Source of the DNA: Specibacter cremeus
GTDB taxonomy: Bacteria; Actinomycetota; Actinomycetes; Actinomycetales; Micrococcaceae
Direction of reading: 5' to 3'
Assembly: GCF_003946885.1 (NCBI RefSeq)
Contig: NZ_RWKQ01000004.1
Location: 65,523-129,522 of the forward strand
DNA length: 64,000 bases
Position 1 is the first letter of the stretch, and each line of letters begins with the position of its first letter. This document shows, piece by piece, positions 35,432 through 43,406 of the stretch. The notes below the pieces were generated by a model. The model was not told where the DNA came from. It searched no databases and saw only the letters and a program-made list of their open reading frames with translations. Made by a program: the position numbers and the translations under genes.

Positions 35432-35688
35432 CTACGCTGCCTGCGGCGGCTCGTGGGTCGCGGCGAAAAGCTGCTCCCAGGCGGTTTGCCAGGGCCAGGG
35501 CTCGGGAAGGTGGAGCCTGATTTTCCGGGCGCTGGAGGCGATGCGGACCGGGACGTGGATGAGTTTGCGGCGAATCGTCCCGGTCCTGGCCCTGGCGAAG
35601 GTTCCTTTGGCGAGGATCCCGCGGTGCGGGTGAGGTTGTATGCCATGACGGCGGCGACCCGCCGAAGTGTCACAGATGTGTTGAGGTA
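35432..35688 (-). pseudogene. IS1380-type transposase, C-terminal remnant
   Basis: On the minus strand the tail of an IS1380-type transposase is readable: VAAVMAYNLTRTAG, then after a frameshift near a GGATCC at about 35620, ILAKGTFARARTGTIRRKL, IHVPVRIASSARKIRLHLPE and WPWQTAWEQLFAATHEPP before the stop. Only about 85 codons of more than 450 remain. Directly next to it, the GAF remnant lacks its 5' end, so the element or a recombination at it cut that gene. The 160 bp between TetR and this remnant hold nothing recognisable. Confidence 0.65.
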
Positions 35689-35865
35689 GAACTGTCACCG
35701 AAGTCCTTCGACATAACACCGGCGATTAAAAACGGCGTCACGATCGGGTCCATTAACTTCCTTGACGTCGAGGGAAGTTACGATGAGCATTCCGCCACGG
35801 CGGCGATGGAAATTGCGGCCCACTCCACTGACCTCCTTGAGGAATTGCTCACCACCTACGCCTGA
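35689..35865 (+). pseudogene. GAF-domain protein, C-terminal remnant
   Basis: About 58 codons on the plus strand end at TGA 35863 and read like the final strand-helix unit of a GAF domain: NGVTIGSINFLDVEGSYDE, followed by a long helix (EIAAHSTDLLEELLTTY). The same pattern (GCLNLMDSPGSYTR plus helix) occurs at the end of the EamA-GAF fusion 8.7 kb away. The 5' part is missing, replaced by the IS1380 remnant. An intact copy would be the upstream neighbour of the amidohydrolase. Confidence 0.6.
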
Positions 35866-35941
35866 CCCCCCTGGGGCGGGAAATGCGCCACCATACATCC
35901 AATTCCGGGCACTGCTGTCCGGGGAAGAAGGGGACCTCACC

Positions 35942-37177
35942 ATGTCCAACGTCGCCACCCAGTTGTTGACCGTCACGAATGCGCTGATCTTTGACGGGTC
36001 ATCGCCGGATCTCACCGCAGGATCCATCGTGTTTCGCGACGGCGTCATCGAGGCGGTCGGGGACGTGGCCCCTGTGGGCGAGGTCGTCGATGCCGGCGGG
36101 AAAGTCGTCGTGCCGGGGCTCATCGACGCCCACTTCCACGCCTACGCCGTCGGCCTCGGCGGTTTTGAGGTCGAAAGGGGCCCGTTGAGCTATGCGGCAC
36201 TGGTCGGCGCCCAACGGTTGGGGTCCGCCCTGAAGCGCGGGTTCACCACGGTGCGCGACGTTGCCGGCGGCGACATCGGCCTCGCGAAGGCGGTGCGCGG
36301 CGGCGTGTTCAAGTCCCCGCGCTACCTCTTCACCGGCCCGGCGATGAGCCAGACCGGCGGCCACGGCGACCCCCGCGCCGAGGACCTGGACCTGTGCTTC
36401 AGCCACGGCCACATGTGTTCCGTTGTCGACGGCGTGGACGACCTCCGCAAGGCCGTCCGCGACAGGTTCCGGACCGGCAGCCACGCCATCAAGATCATGA
36501 CGTCCGGTGGCGTCGTGTCGCTGACCGACCCCATCCGGGTGCCGCAATATTCGGCGGCGGAAATCCAGGCCGTCGTGGAGGAGGCGGGTCGCCGCAACAG
36601 CTACGTGGCCGCCCATGCGTACTCGCCGGAGGCCATCAAGCACTCGGTCGAAAACGGTGTGCGGTCAATCGAGCACGGAAACCTCATGGACCAGGAAACC
36701 GCCGAGTTGATGGCCCGGCACGGCAGCTACCTGGTGCCCACGCTGGCCGCCTACGATGCCATGAACCGGCGGGGTGAGGCGCTGGGGCTGCACCCCATTT
36801 CGCAGGTGAAGAACGCCGAGGTGCTTGAGTCCGGCAAGACGGCGATCGAACTGGCGCTGGCGGCCGGGGTCAAGGTTGGCTTCGGCTCGGACCTGATGGG
36901 CGACCTGGAAAACGACCAGTTGGTGGGCGTGCGCCTGCAAACCGAGGTGGCCGGCGTTTTTGAGACGCTGCGGTCCATGACGTCCGTGAACGCGGAGATC
37001 TTGCAGGACACCCGCATCGGCCGGATCGGCGCCGGGGCGCATGGCGACGTCGTGATCCTGGACGGCAACCCGTTCGAGGACCCTGCGGCACTGTGGGACG
37101 AGAGCCGGCCGCGCGTCGTCATCCAGGCCGGCCGCGTCGTCACGGCGCCAGTGGAGCCCGTTTTCAATACCCAGTAG
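35942..37177 (+). CDS. Amidohydrolase family protein (imidazolonepropionase-like)
   Basis: A 411-residue metal-dependent hydrolase of the amidohydrolase superfamily. Metal-site residues are visible: HFH at 64-66 in GLIDAHFHAY, the Lys of HAIKIMTSGG (likely carboxylated), His in AAHAYSPEAI, His in SIEHGNLMD, and Asp in VGFGSDLMGD. The SQTGGHGD segment is typical of the prolidase/imidazolonepropionase-like subgroup that cleaves N-acyl amino acids, dipeptides or cyclic amides. Its last dozen or so residues (TAPVEPVFNTQ) are encoded antisense to the ISAs1 remnant, so the natural C-terminus was probably replaced. ATG 35942 follows GAAGGGGA. Confidence 0.88.
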   Translation: MSNVATQLLTVTNALIFDGSSPDLTAGSIVFRDGVIEAVGDVAPVGEVVDAGGKVVVPGLIDAHFHAYAVGLGGFEVERGPLSYAALVGAQRLGSALKRGFTTVRDVAGGDIGLAKAVRGGVFKSPRYLFTGPAMSQTGGHGDPRAEDLDLCFSHGHMCSVVDGVDDLRKAVRDRFRTGSHAIKIMTSGGVVSLTDPIRVPQYSAAEIQAVVEEAGRRNSYVAAHAYSPEAIKHSVENGVRSIEHGNLMDQETAELMARHGSYLVPTLAAYDAMNRRGEALGLHPISQVKNAEVLESGKTAIELALAAGVKVGFGSDLMGDLENDQLVGVRLQTEVAGVFETLRSMTSVNAEILQDTRIGRIGAGAHGDVVILDGNPFEDPAALWDESRPRVVIQAGRVVTAPVEPVFNTQ

Positions 37178-37455
37178 CCGCGGACCAGCGCCCCGACCCG
37201 AACCGACTTGCCCTCCTCGGACGTCAACGACGTGACGGCGTAGATCGTCTCGGTGTGCCATGTCCGGGTCCCGGCGGGCCGGGATTTCGGGTGATGTGGA
37301 CGGCGTGGGCGGCGTGCGGGAAGTTGATGCCGGCGGCGACGTCCACGCATGTGACGGTGCGCTCGATGCCCCGGCCGTTGGCTGTCTCCGTGGTGCGGTT
37401 CCCCGCCCGGATGCGTTTCCACGGCAGGGATTCCACCTGCGCGTGCAGCCCGGGC
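37138..37455 (-). pseudogene. ISAs1-type transposase remnant
   Basis: Minus-strand frames give the C-terminal part of an ISAs1 (H-repeat) transposase: LHAQVESLPWKRIRAGNRTT, NGRGIERTVTC, INFPHAAHAVHITRNP, then in the next frame TWHTETIYAVTSLTSEEGK, ALVRGYW, and in a third frame LGIENGLHWRRDD, the family's GxENxLHW active-site box. At least two frameshifts and loss of both ends make it dead. Its upstream end is joined to the group II intron 3' end at about 37456, and its downstream end overlaps the amidohydrolase C-terminus. Confidence 0.7.
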
Positions 37456-37800
37456 GTAGAGTAAGCCGCGCGGCGCGGTGCCCCTTGTTGGGGTCGTTTC
37501 CGCGCGGCTCCTCCCCGAACCGGACGTGCGAGTTTCCCGGCATCCGGCTCTCCCGTGGTGCTCTGCGGGATGGGCCGCAGGACTCCGAGCAGCGCGTCTG
37601 CATTCCGCATACCTCCACTTATCCTCGATGTCCGCATCACCTGTGCCCCTTCGCCCTGTGGACGGCCTTCCCGTCCTCCCTGGCCGGTCGTGACTTGCGG
37701 CGACTACTACGAGCACTCCGTCACCGCCAGCCGTGCTGGGACTTCTGATCCCACGTTCGTCTCTGACACACGTTCAGCGCGGCCCAGGCGCCCCCTCATC
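37456..37800 (-). mobile_element. Group II intron remnant (ribozyme 3' part, no reverse transcriptase)
   Basis: On the minus strand a good domain V (37517-37550) is followed by a domain VI-like hairpin (GC-rich arms GCCGCGCGG/CCGCGCGGC around CCCC-AACAA-GGGG) and by TTACTCTAC, which resembles an intron 3' end. Sequence upstream to about 37800 (CCGGGAGGACGGGAAGGCC-like and AGGTATGCGG-like blocks) resembles the ribozyme and leader of bacterial group II introns. No reverse transcriptase/maturase reading frame is present, so the element is truncated or ORF-less. The 5' limit is uncertain. The rest of the gap to 37952 holds no gene. Confidence 0.6.
37517..37550 (-). ncRNA. Group II intron domain V
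   Basis: A 34-nt hairpin: lower stem GAGCCGGA/TCCGGTTC with the catalytic AGC triad, a bulge, upper stem closed by a GAAA tetraloop. This size, triad and tetraloop are the definition of domain V; one mismatch (C-C) lies in the upper stem. Confidence 0.75.
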
Positions 37801-37952
37801 TCCTTGGATACCCTCACTGGGCATCGCTCCCGCCGCGAAGGTTGGCCCGGGTACCAGTACATCCAGGCCACGACGGCCACCCCTGGACGCCTACCATCGC
37901 CTAACTCAGCTCGAAGCCGGCTGGGTTGCCGCCCAAAAGGTTATATGACTGC

Positions 37953-38606
37953 TCAGATCCAGGGGGGTGCTTCCCGGGGTTGTCGCCGGGCGCGGCCGGT
38001 GGCCCAGGCGACGATCTCGGGCAGGGTTCCGTTGGGCGGGTCCGGGTTCTGGCCACGGCCGTGCCAGGTGCCGGTGATGTCGGTGAGGAGGCGGTCGAGG
38101 ACGTCGGCGGGGATCTGGTCGAACGCGGCGCCGTTGTCGAGGTCCACGGCGTGCATCCAGACTTCCCGGGTGCGCAGCCACACGGTTTCGGATGCCGGCA
38201 CGGAACGGCCCTGGGCCGTTCTGACGAGGTGGTTCCACGCCTCGGGCGGGGTGTCTCGCCATTCTACGTTGAGGTGGATGGCGGCATGCTCGTACAGGTG
38301 GCGCAGGGCGATAGGGCTCAGGGTCGCCCCGTACTCGATTTCGTGCCGGCGGGCCTGCGGCGATTCATACATGGGGTTTTCGATGCCCGTGTTGGCCCAC
38401 TGAACAAGCCGCGCAAGGGCCCGGGCGTTGTAGCCGACGTGGGCGACGACGTGGCGCCGGGACCAGCCGGGCAGCAGCGAGGGGGCGTCGAGGTCGGCGT
38501 CACTGAGTTCGTTGAGTTTGCGGCCGAAGAACGCGGTCCCGCGGCGCGCCTGCAGGAGGTCTTCCAGCAGGCGCGGGTCGGTCGTGAGGTCGTGGCGGGC
38601 GACCAT
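37953..38606 (-). CDS. Maleylpyruvate isomerase (mycothiol-dependent type)
   Basis: A 217-residue protein of the DinB/MDMPI fold. SLLPGWSRRHVVAHVGYNA carries the metal-binding His characteristic of the family, and RTREVWMHAVDLD holds the other conserved His. The mycothiol-dependent isomerase turns maleylpyruvate, the gentisate ring-cleavage product, into fumarylpyruvate. Start ATG 38606 overlaps the stop of the fumarylpyruvate hydrolase gene by one base. Being last in the operon beside gentisate dioxygenase makes the assignment strong. Confidence 0.88.
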   Translation of the reverse strand: MVARHDLTTDPRLLEDLLQARRGTAFFGRKLNELSDADLDAPSLLPGWSRRHVVAHVGYNARALARLVQWANTGIENPMYESPQARRHEIEYGATLSPIALRHLYEHAAIHLNVEWRDTPPEAWNHLVRTAQGRSVPASETVWLRTREVWMHAVDLDNGAAFDQIPADVLDRLLTDITGTWHGRGQNPDPPNGTLPEIVAWATGRARRQPREAPPWI

Positions 38607-39430
38607 CAGGCTTCCTTGACCACGCGGTTGTTCAGTTGGCCCAGGCCCTCGATGGTGGTGGTCAGGACCTGGCCCTCCTGCAGGTAGACCTTGGGGTCGC
38701 GGGCGTGGCCGACGCCGCCGGGGGTGCCGGTGGCGATGACGTCGCCGGGGTTCAGGGTGATGATGGTGGAGATGTAGGAGACCAGGAATTCCGGGGTGAA
38801 GACGAGGTCGCCCGTGGGGGTTTGCTGCATGGTTTCCCCGTCGACGGCGGAGGTCATGAGGGGGCCGGCGGCGAATTCGTCGGGGGTGACCAGGGCGGGG
38901 CCGAAGGGGGTGGACTTTTCCCAAGTCTTGCCCTGGAGCCACTGGATGGTGCGGAACTGGTAGTCGCGCATGGAGACGTCGTTCAGGACGGCGTAGCCGG
39001 CAATGTGGCAGGCGGCGTCGGCCACGGCGATGCGGCGGCCGGGCTTGCCGATGATCACCGCGAGTTCGGCCTCCCAGTCCACGGCGTCCGATTCCTGGGG
39101 CAGGGCCAGGTCGTCGTGGGGGCCGATGAGGGATTCGGCGTACTTGGCGAACAGGGTCGGGTAGGCGGGGATCTCCCGGCCCATCTCCTGGATGTGGTTG
39201 CGGTAGTTGTGGCCCACGCAGATGATCTTTCCCGGTGCGGGGACGACGGCGGCCAGCTCGGCGCCGTCGTACGCGTGCGTGGCGCCGGTGGCGGCGGCGG
39301 CGACGTCCTTCCAGCCAGGGTTTTTCAGGAGGTCCCCGACGGTGGCGTAGCCGTCGATCTCGGTGAGGGTGGCCCCGTCCTGGCGGACCGCGCGGGTGCC
39401 GGCGGGTGTGCGGAGGGTCAGGAGTTTCAT
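38606..39430 (-). CDS. Fumarylpyruvate hydrolase (FAH family)
   Basis: A 274-residue FAH-superfamily enzyme. The core motifs are IICVGHNYRNHIQEMG, DWEAELAVIIGKPGR (metal-ligand Glu residues), GYAVLNDVSMRDYQ, GKTWEKSTPFGP and LNPGDVIATGTPGGVG. Such proteins split fumarylpyruvate into fumarate and pyruvate, the last step of the gentisate pathway, and the operon context with the dioxygenase and isomerase fixes this role with good confidence. It overlaps the dioxygenase gene by 4 bp. Cytoplasmic. Confidence 0.9.
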   Translation of the reverse strand: MKLLTLRTPAGTRAVRQDGATLTEIDGYATVGDLLKNPGWKDVAAAATGATHAYDGAELAAVVPAPGKIICVGHNYRNHIQEMGREIPAYPTLFAKYAESLIGPHDDLALPQESDAVDWEAELAVIIGKPGRRIAVADAACHIAGYAVLNDVSMRDYQFRTIQWLQGKTWEKSTPFGPALVTPDEFAAGPLMTSAVDGETMQQTPTGDLVFTPEFLVSYISTIITLNPGDVIATGTPGGVGHARDPKVYLQEGQVLTTTIEGLGQLNNRVVKEA

Positions 39431-40527
39431 GCTTGGTTGCGTCCTTCGATGTAGGTGCGGTTCAGGTTGAGCCGTTCGATGATGGGGTGGTCCCCGAACT
39501 GGAAGAGATCGAAACAAGTCTCGGCCTGCAGGGACCAGGACGCCCAGGACGGGACGACCACCAGGTCGCCCTTTTCCACGGTGTTGGTGACGCCGTTGAT
39601 GACGATCGCGCCGCGGCCCTCGAAGACCTGGTACACGCTGGAGCCGACCTCCCGGACGGTGGGGGTCCGCGTCCCGGCGCGCAGCCGGTGGAACTGGGCG
39701 CGGATGGTGGGCATCACGTCCCCGCCGGTGGTCGGGTTGACGAAGCGCACCGCCGCGTGCCCCGGGGACACGGTGGCCGGAAAGCCCTCGTCCTCCAACG
39801 CCAGCTGTTCGGCCAGGGCCCGGTCGGTGTGCACCCACCGGTAGGCGCCGATCGGGGAGGAGACGGTGTTGCCCAGCCCGGAGAGCGGGCGCAGCCCGGG
39901 ATTGGCCCACAGCCGCTCGGAGCGGGAGACGTCAGGGGTGGACTCGTCCGTGACCCGCTCGGTGCCGAACTCGAAGAACGCGGAGTCCGTGTAATGCACA
40001 AACGGGATGTCCAGGCCGTCGATCCAGGCCATCGGCGCATCGGTGTCGTTGTGGTGGCCGTGGAAGTTCCAGCCCGGGGTCAGCAGGAAGTCCCCGCGGG
40101 ACATCCGCACCGGGTCCCCGTTGACCACCGTCCACACCCCCTCGCCCTCCACCACGAACCGGAACGCGTTCTGCGAATGCCTGTGCTCCGGCGCCGTCTC
40201 GTGCCCGCCCAGGTACTGGATCGCCGCCCACAGGGTGGGCGTCGCGTACGGGCGCCCGCCCAGGCCCGGATTGGCCAGGGCAATGGCCCGGCGTTCCCCG
40301 CCGCGGCCCACCGGGACAAGCTCCCCGGACCGCTCCGCCAACGGTAGCAGCGACGTCCAGCGCCACACATGCGCCACGGCTTTGGGCGACGGCTGCATCG
40401 GCATCAGGTCACCGATCTCCGTCCACAACGGGATCAGGTTCTCCCGGCCGAAGTCCCTGTACAGCTGGTCCAACCCGGCCTGTTCCTCGGCGGTGGGGGG
40501 CGCCGCCACCATCTGGTCCTCGGTCAT
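39427..40527 (-). CDS. Gentisate 1,2-dioxygenase
   Basis: A 366-residue bicupin dioxygenase opening the ring of gentisate (2,5-dihydroxybenzoate) to maleylpyruvate with Fe(II) and oxygen. The first cupin has the iron ligands in APEHRHSQNAFRFVVEGEG (HxH) and the third His in GWNFHGHHND; the second cupin (SSVYQVFEGRGAIVINGV) has lost its metal site, as usual. Length and the N-terminal ENLIPLWTEIGDLMP motif match the family. It overlaps both neighbours by 4 bp, in the middle of the eleven-gene operon. Confidence 0.93.
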   Translation of the reverse strand: MTEDQMVAAPPTAEEQAGLDQLYRDFGRENLIPLWTEIGDLMPMQPSPKAVAHVWRWTSLLPLAERSGELVPVGRGGERRAIALANPGLGGRPYATPTLWAAIQYLGGHETAPEHRHSQNAFRFVVEGEGVWTVVNGDPVRMSRGDFLLTPGWNFHGHHNDTDAPMAWIDGLDIPFVHYTDSAFFEFGTERVTDESTPDVSRSERLWANPGLRPLSGLGNTVSSPIGAYRWVHTDRALAEQLALEDEGFPATVSPGHAAVRFVNPTTGGDVMPTIRAQFHRLRAGTRTPTVREVGSSVYQVFEGRGAIVINGVTNTVEKGDLVVVPSWASWSLQAETCFDLFQFGDHPIIERLNLNRTYIEGRNQA

Positions 40528-41399
40528 CGTCCGCCGTCCTCGCCGGCGGCGAGGAGGACGCCGCCCAGCTCCGCCGCGAAGGTGTCGGGGACGGTCTGAT
40601 AGGGCACATGCGCCCCGGTGAAGGAGAGGAAGCGTGCGCCGAGATGCTCCGCCAACTGGCGGAGGGCTTCGGTGTAGGTGGCCAGCAGGGCGGTGTGAAG
40701 CTCGGTGCCGCCGGTGGTGCCGATGCCGATGACCAGCGGCGTGGTGCGCCGCGCGACGAGCTCGGCGGGCGGGTCGTAGCGGTCCACCACGCCCAGTTCG
40801 CGCCGGATCCAGTTCTCACCGTTGGCTTGCACGCGCTGGCGAAGGTCCGCCGCGTCGATGTCCGCGTCGTCGGGTCCGGTCAGCCAACCGTGGAAATCGT
40901 CCATCGCGTGGCCGTAGCCCCCGGCCTTGACCGCCGCGTCCATGCGATCCCTCAGCTGTGCCAGGAATTCGTCGCGGTTGGGGAGGGTGCCGATCTTCGG
41001 AGGCTCATGGGCGACGACGGTGCGCAGGACCCCGGGGTGGCGGAGGGCCAGGTTGATGGCGATGGTGGCGCCACTGCTGTTGCCGAACACATGGGCCGGT
41101 GCGAGGTCGAGTGCGGTGATGAGCGCCGCCGCATCGTCGGCCTGTTCGTCGACGGTGGTCGCTTCCCAGCCGGCCGGGGGGAGGCTGCGGGAGTTGCCGC
41201 GACGGTCGTAGGTGAGGACGGTGAAGTCGCGGGAAAGGTGCTCCGCGGCCATCGCATACATCCCGGCGTCGCCGCTGGCTCCGGGGATGAGCAGCAGTGC
41301 CGGGCCCGCGCCACGGAGCTCGTAGTAGAGGTTGGCCCGGTTGGCCGGGACGACGCCATGGCGGGTAGTGGGCATGCCCATGGTTTCAGGCTTCGACAT
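40524..41399 (-). CDS. Alpha/beta hydrolase of the gentisate operon
   Basis: A 291-residue alpha/beta hydrolase. The nucleophile is Ser108 in GNSSGA, the oxyanion loop is PGASGDAGM (39-47), YDRRGNSRS follows strand 4, and the catalytic His is likely in TGAHVPYQ near the C-terminus. ATG 41399 has AGGAG 8 bp upstream and overlaps the end of the MBL gene by 14 bp. In this operon it probably opens an ester, thioester or amide to free a hydroxybenzoate-type acid that feeds gentisate. The real substrate is unknown. Confidence 0.82.
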   Translation of the reverse strand: MSKPETMGMPTTRHGVVPANRANLYYELRGAGPALLLIPGASGDAGMYAMAAEHLSRDFTVLTYDRRGNSRSLPPAGWEATTVDEQADDAAALITALDLAPAHVFGNSSGATIAINLALRHPGVLRTVVAHEPPKIGTLPNRDEFLAQLRDRMDAAVKAGGYGHAMDDFHGWLTGPDDADIDAADLRQRVQANGENWIRRELGVVDRYDPPAELVARRTTPLVIGIGTTGGTELHTALLATYTEALRQLAEHLGARFLSFTGAHVPYQTVPDTFAAELGGVLLAAGEDGGR

Positions 41400-42264
41400 A
41401 ACTTTTCTCCTGGTCGTGGATCGGATCGAGGTTGATTTCGTGCAGGTCCCTGCCGATGATGATGCGGCCGCGGAACGTGCGTGATGCCGCGTCAAGCCAC
41501 ATTTGGTCGGTGACGATGTCGCTGCCGGGAACCAGATGGGACAACATGAGGGTGCCCACGCCGGCTTCGGTGGCGACCTGGCCGGCCTGTTCGGCGGTGG
41601 TGTGGCAGGACATCAGATGCTGGCGGAGGGTTTCGGCTCCGGCGCCTTCGAGCTGGGCGCCGACCGCGTCCGGGTAGATGGCCTCGTGGACAAGCACATC
41701 GGCGCCGCGGGCAAGGTCGATCAGGGCCGACGAATACCGTGTGTCACCGGAGATGACCACGGACCGGCCGCCGGCGTCGAAGCGGTAGCCGAGCGCGACG
41801 TCGAACGGTGGATGGTCAACCAGCTGGGTGGTCACGCGCAGCCCATCCCGTTCCCGAACGACGCCGGCGGCGTTCAGGTCCGTTGTGCGCAACAGGCCGG
41901 GGAACGGGACACGCCCGGTGGTTGCGGTGCGTGCTGCGAGTTCGGGTGCGGTCATACTCAAGAATTCGTCAATCATGTGGGCTGTCCCGGACGGACCGTA
42001 GACGTCGATGGGGAGGTCGCGACCGTCCGTCCAGGCGATCAGGGGCAGCGCACCCACGTCCATCATGTGGTCGGCATGATGGTGGGTGATGTAGACGCCG
42101 GTGAGTTGGTCGCGCGGGATGCCGGCGAGGGCGAGTTGCCGGGCCACGCCGTTGCCGCAGTCGATGACATGGACCTGGTCGTCGTGGATGATGGCCTGGG
42201 CCGGGGCGCTGCGGTTGACGGACGGCCGGGGTCCGCCGGCGGTGCCGAGGAGAACCAGTTTCAT
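41386..42264 (-). CDS. MBL fold metallo-hydrolase
   Basis: A 292-residue metallo-beta-lactamase fold protein. The two-metal site is HHHADHMMD (61-69), with the later ligands in VISGDTRYSS and MLSHLVPGSD; the N-terminal MKLVLLGTAGGPRPS is typical of the RNase Z/arylsulfatase-like (AtsA) branch. Members of that branch hydrolyse aryl sulfates or cyclic phosphates. Because it is coupled by ATGA to the arylsulfotransferase-like gene, aryl sulfate or ester cleavage is an attractive guess. No signal peptide is visible. Confidence 0.85.
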   Translation of the reverse strand: MKLVLLGTAGGPRPSVNRSAPAQAIIHDDQVHVIDCGNGVARQLALAGIPRDQLTGVYITHHHADHMMDVGALPLIAWTDGRDLPIDVYGPSGTAHMIDEFLSMTAPELAARTATTGRVPFPGLLRTTDLNAAGVVRERDGLRVTTQLVDHPPFDVALGYRFDAGGRSVVISGDTRYSSALIDLARGADVLVHEAIYPDAVGAQLEGAGAETLRQHLMSCHTTAEQAGQVATEAGVGTLMLSHLVPGSDIVTDQMWLDAASRTFRGRIIIGRDLHEINLDPIHDQEKSYVEA

Positions 42265-43406
42265 GGTTGGATCAATTCCTTTTCAGTGGGGGACCCGGCC
42301 AGCGGACCTAGTTGCTCCCGGCCATAGCGGAAGGCGCGGAACATCCGGTTGGAGCGGACGCCGTCCGGGTCCGTCGGCGAGGTGACAGCGTAGGGGTTGG
42401 TGTACTCCCACACGACCTCCCCGTCGGTGGTGATTTCAAAGATCCGTCCGGTGAGCCCCTCGCAGATGAGCGTGTTGTCGTTGGGAAGGCGTTGGACGGA
42501 GGATTGCAACGCACTGAAGAAATCCCACCGGACCGGGTCCGTGTAGGCCCAGACTTCCTCCCCGGTGGCCAGGTCGAACTCGACGGCCCGCGAGTAGGGT
42601 GGCCAGCCGTCGGCACGGTTGAATCCGTTGTCGTAGACCAGCACGGTCGAGGCGCCGGTCAGCCAGGGCGAGTGTTGGCCGGCGAGTTCACCGGCACCGA
42701 TGCGCTGGCGGATCGTGCCGGTGGTCCGGTCGATGCGCAGCACGGTCGAAATCTGGCGCATGCTGACGAGGATGTCGCCGCCGGGCAGCTCGGCGAGTCC
42801 GTTGCCGTGGGTCCATTCGATCCGGTCCATCGGGCCCGGCCCGATCCGGTCCACGTCGACGTCGAGATGTTCCCAGCTGCGCCATTCCCAGACGATCCCG
42901 CCGGTGGTGGTCATCTCCACCACGGTGTCTGCGAACATGGGTGCGCCGTCGGCACCGATTCCGCCCCGGACCCGCGCCGCCACGTCGGCGGGGACCTGGC
43001 CGAGCCCAAGGAGGAGGACATTTCCGTTGCGGAGCAGGATCGCGTCGTGGTGGTGGCTGGGGTGGCGCACCTCCCAGAGCACGTCGCCGTCCCAGCCGAC
43101 TTCGGCGACGACGCCGCCCTTGAACGGGGCCCGCCCGAGGAATGGCTGGTCGTCGACGATGCGGCCGCTGCAGAGGAGGGTTTGGCGGTCCGTGATGACG
43201 GAACCCAGGCCGGGAGGCCATGGCAATTCCCACCGGTGCACCTCGTTGCCTTGCAGGTCGATGAGGCGGGTGGTTGTTCCACCGAAGCTGGGTGCGATCA
43301 GGGTGTACCCGTCGTACGCTTTTGCGGGGTTGATGGCCCTCAGCCCGGTGGGTCGCCGGAGCGCGGTGGTTTGTTCGACGAGGTCCGATGACATGGTTGT
43401 TGTCAT
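42261..43406 (-). CDS. Arylsulfotransferase (ASST) family protein
   Basis: A 381-residue protein built of repeated beta-propeller strands (DLQGNEVHRWELPW, DGDVLWEVRHPSHHHD, TTGGIVWEWRSWEH, DGEVVWEYTNPY). HHHDAILLRNGNVLLLG and WTHGNGLAELPGGDILVSMR, with their conserved His, are typical of the arylsulfotransferase family, which moves sulfate between phenols. Unlike periplasmic ASST of enterobacteria there is no signal peptide, so the protein appears cytoplasmic. It overlaps MarR and MBL genes by 4 bp each. Whether it transfers sulfate or only keeps the fold cannot be told. Confidence 0.8.
   Translation of the reverse strand: MTTTMSSDLVEQTTALRRPTGLRAINPAKAYDGYTLIAPSFGGTTTRLIDLQGNEVHRWELPWPPGLGSVITDRQTLLCSGRIVDDQPFLGRAPFKGGVVAEVGWDGDVLWEVRHPSHHHDAILLRNGNVLLLGLGQVPADVAARVRGGIGADGAPMFADTVVEMTTTGGIVWEWRSWEHLDVDVDRIGPGPMDRIEWTHGNGLAELPGGDILVSMRQISTVLRIDRTTGTIRQRIGAGELAGQHSPWLTGASTVLVYDNGFNRADGWPPYSRAVEFDLATGEEVWAYTDPVRWDFFSALQSSVQRLPNDNTLICEGLTGRIFEITTDGEVVWEYTNPYAVTSPTDPDGVRSNRMFRAFRYGREQLGPLAGSPTEKELIQP

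Noticed and set aside
37551..37950. A possible group II intron reverse transcriptase gene
   Set aside because: No frame shows the reverse transcriptase YADD box or maturase domain; only ribozyme-like sequence is left.
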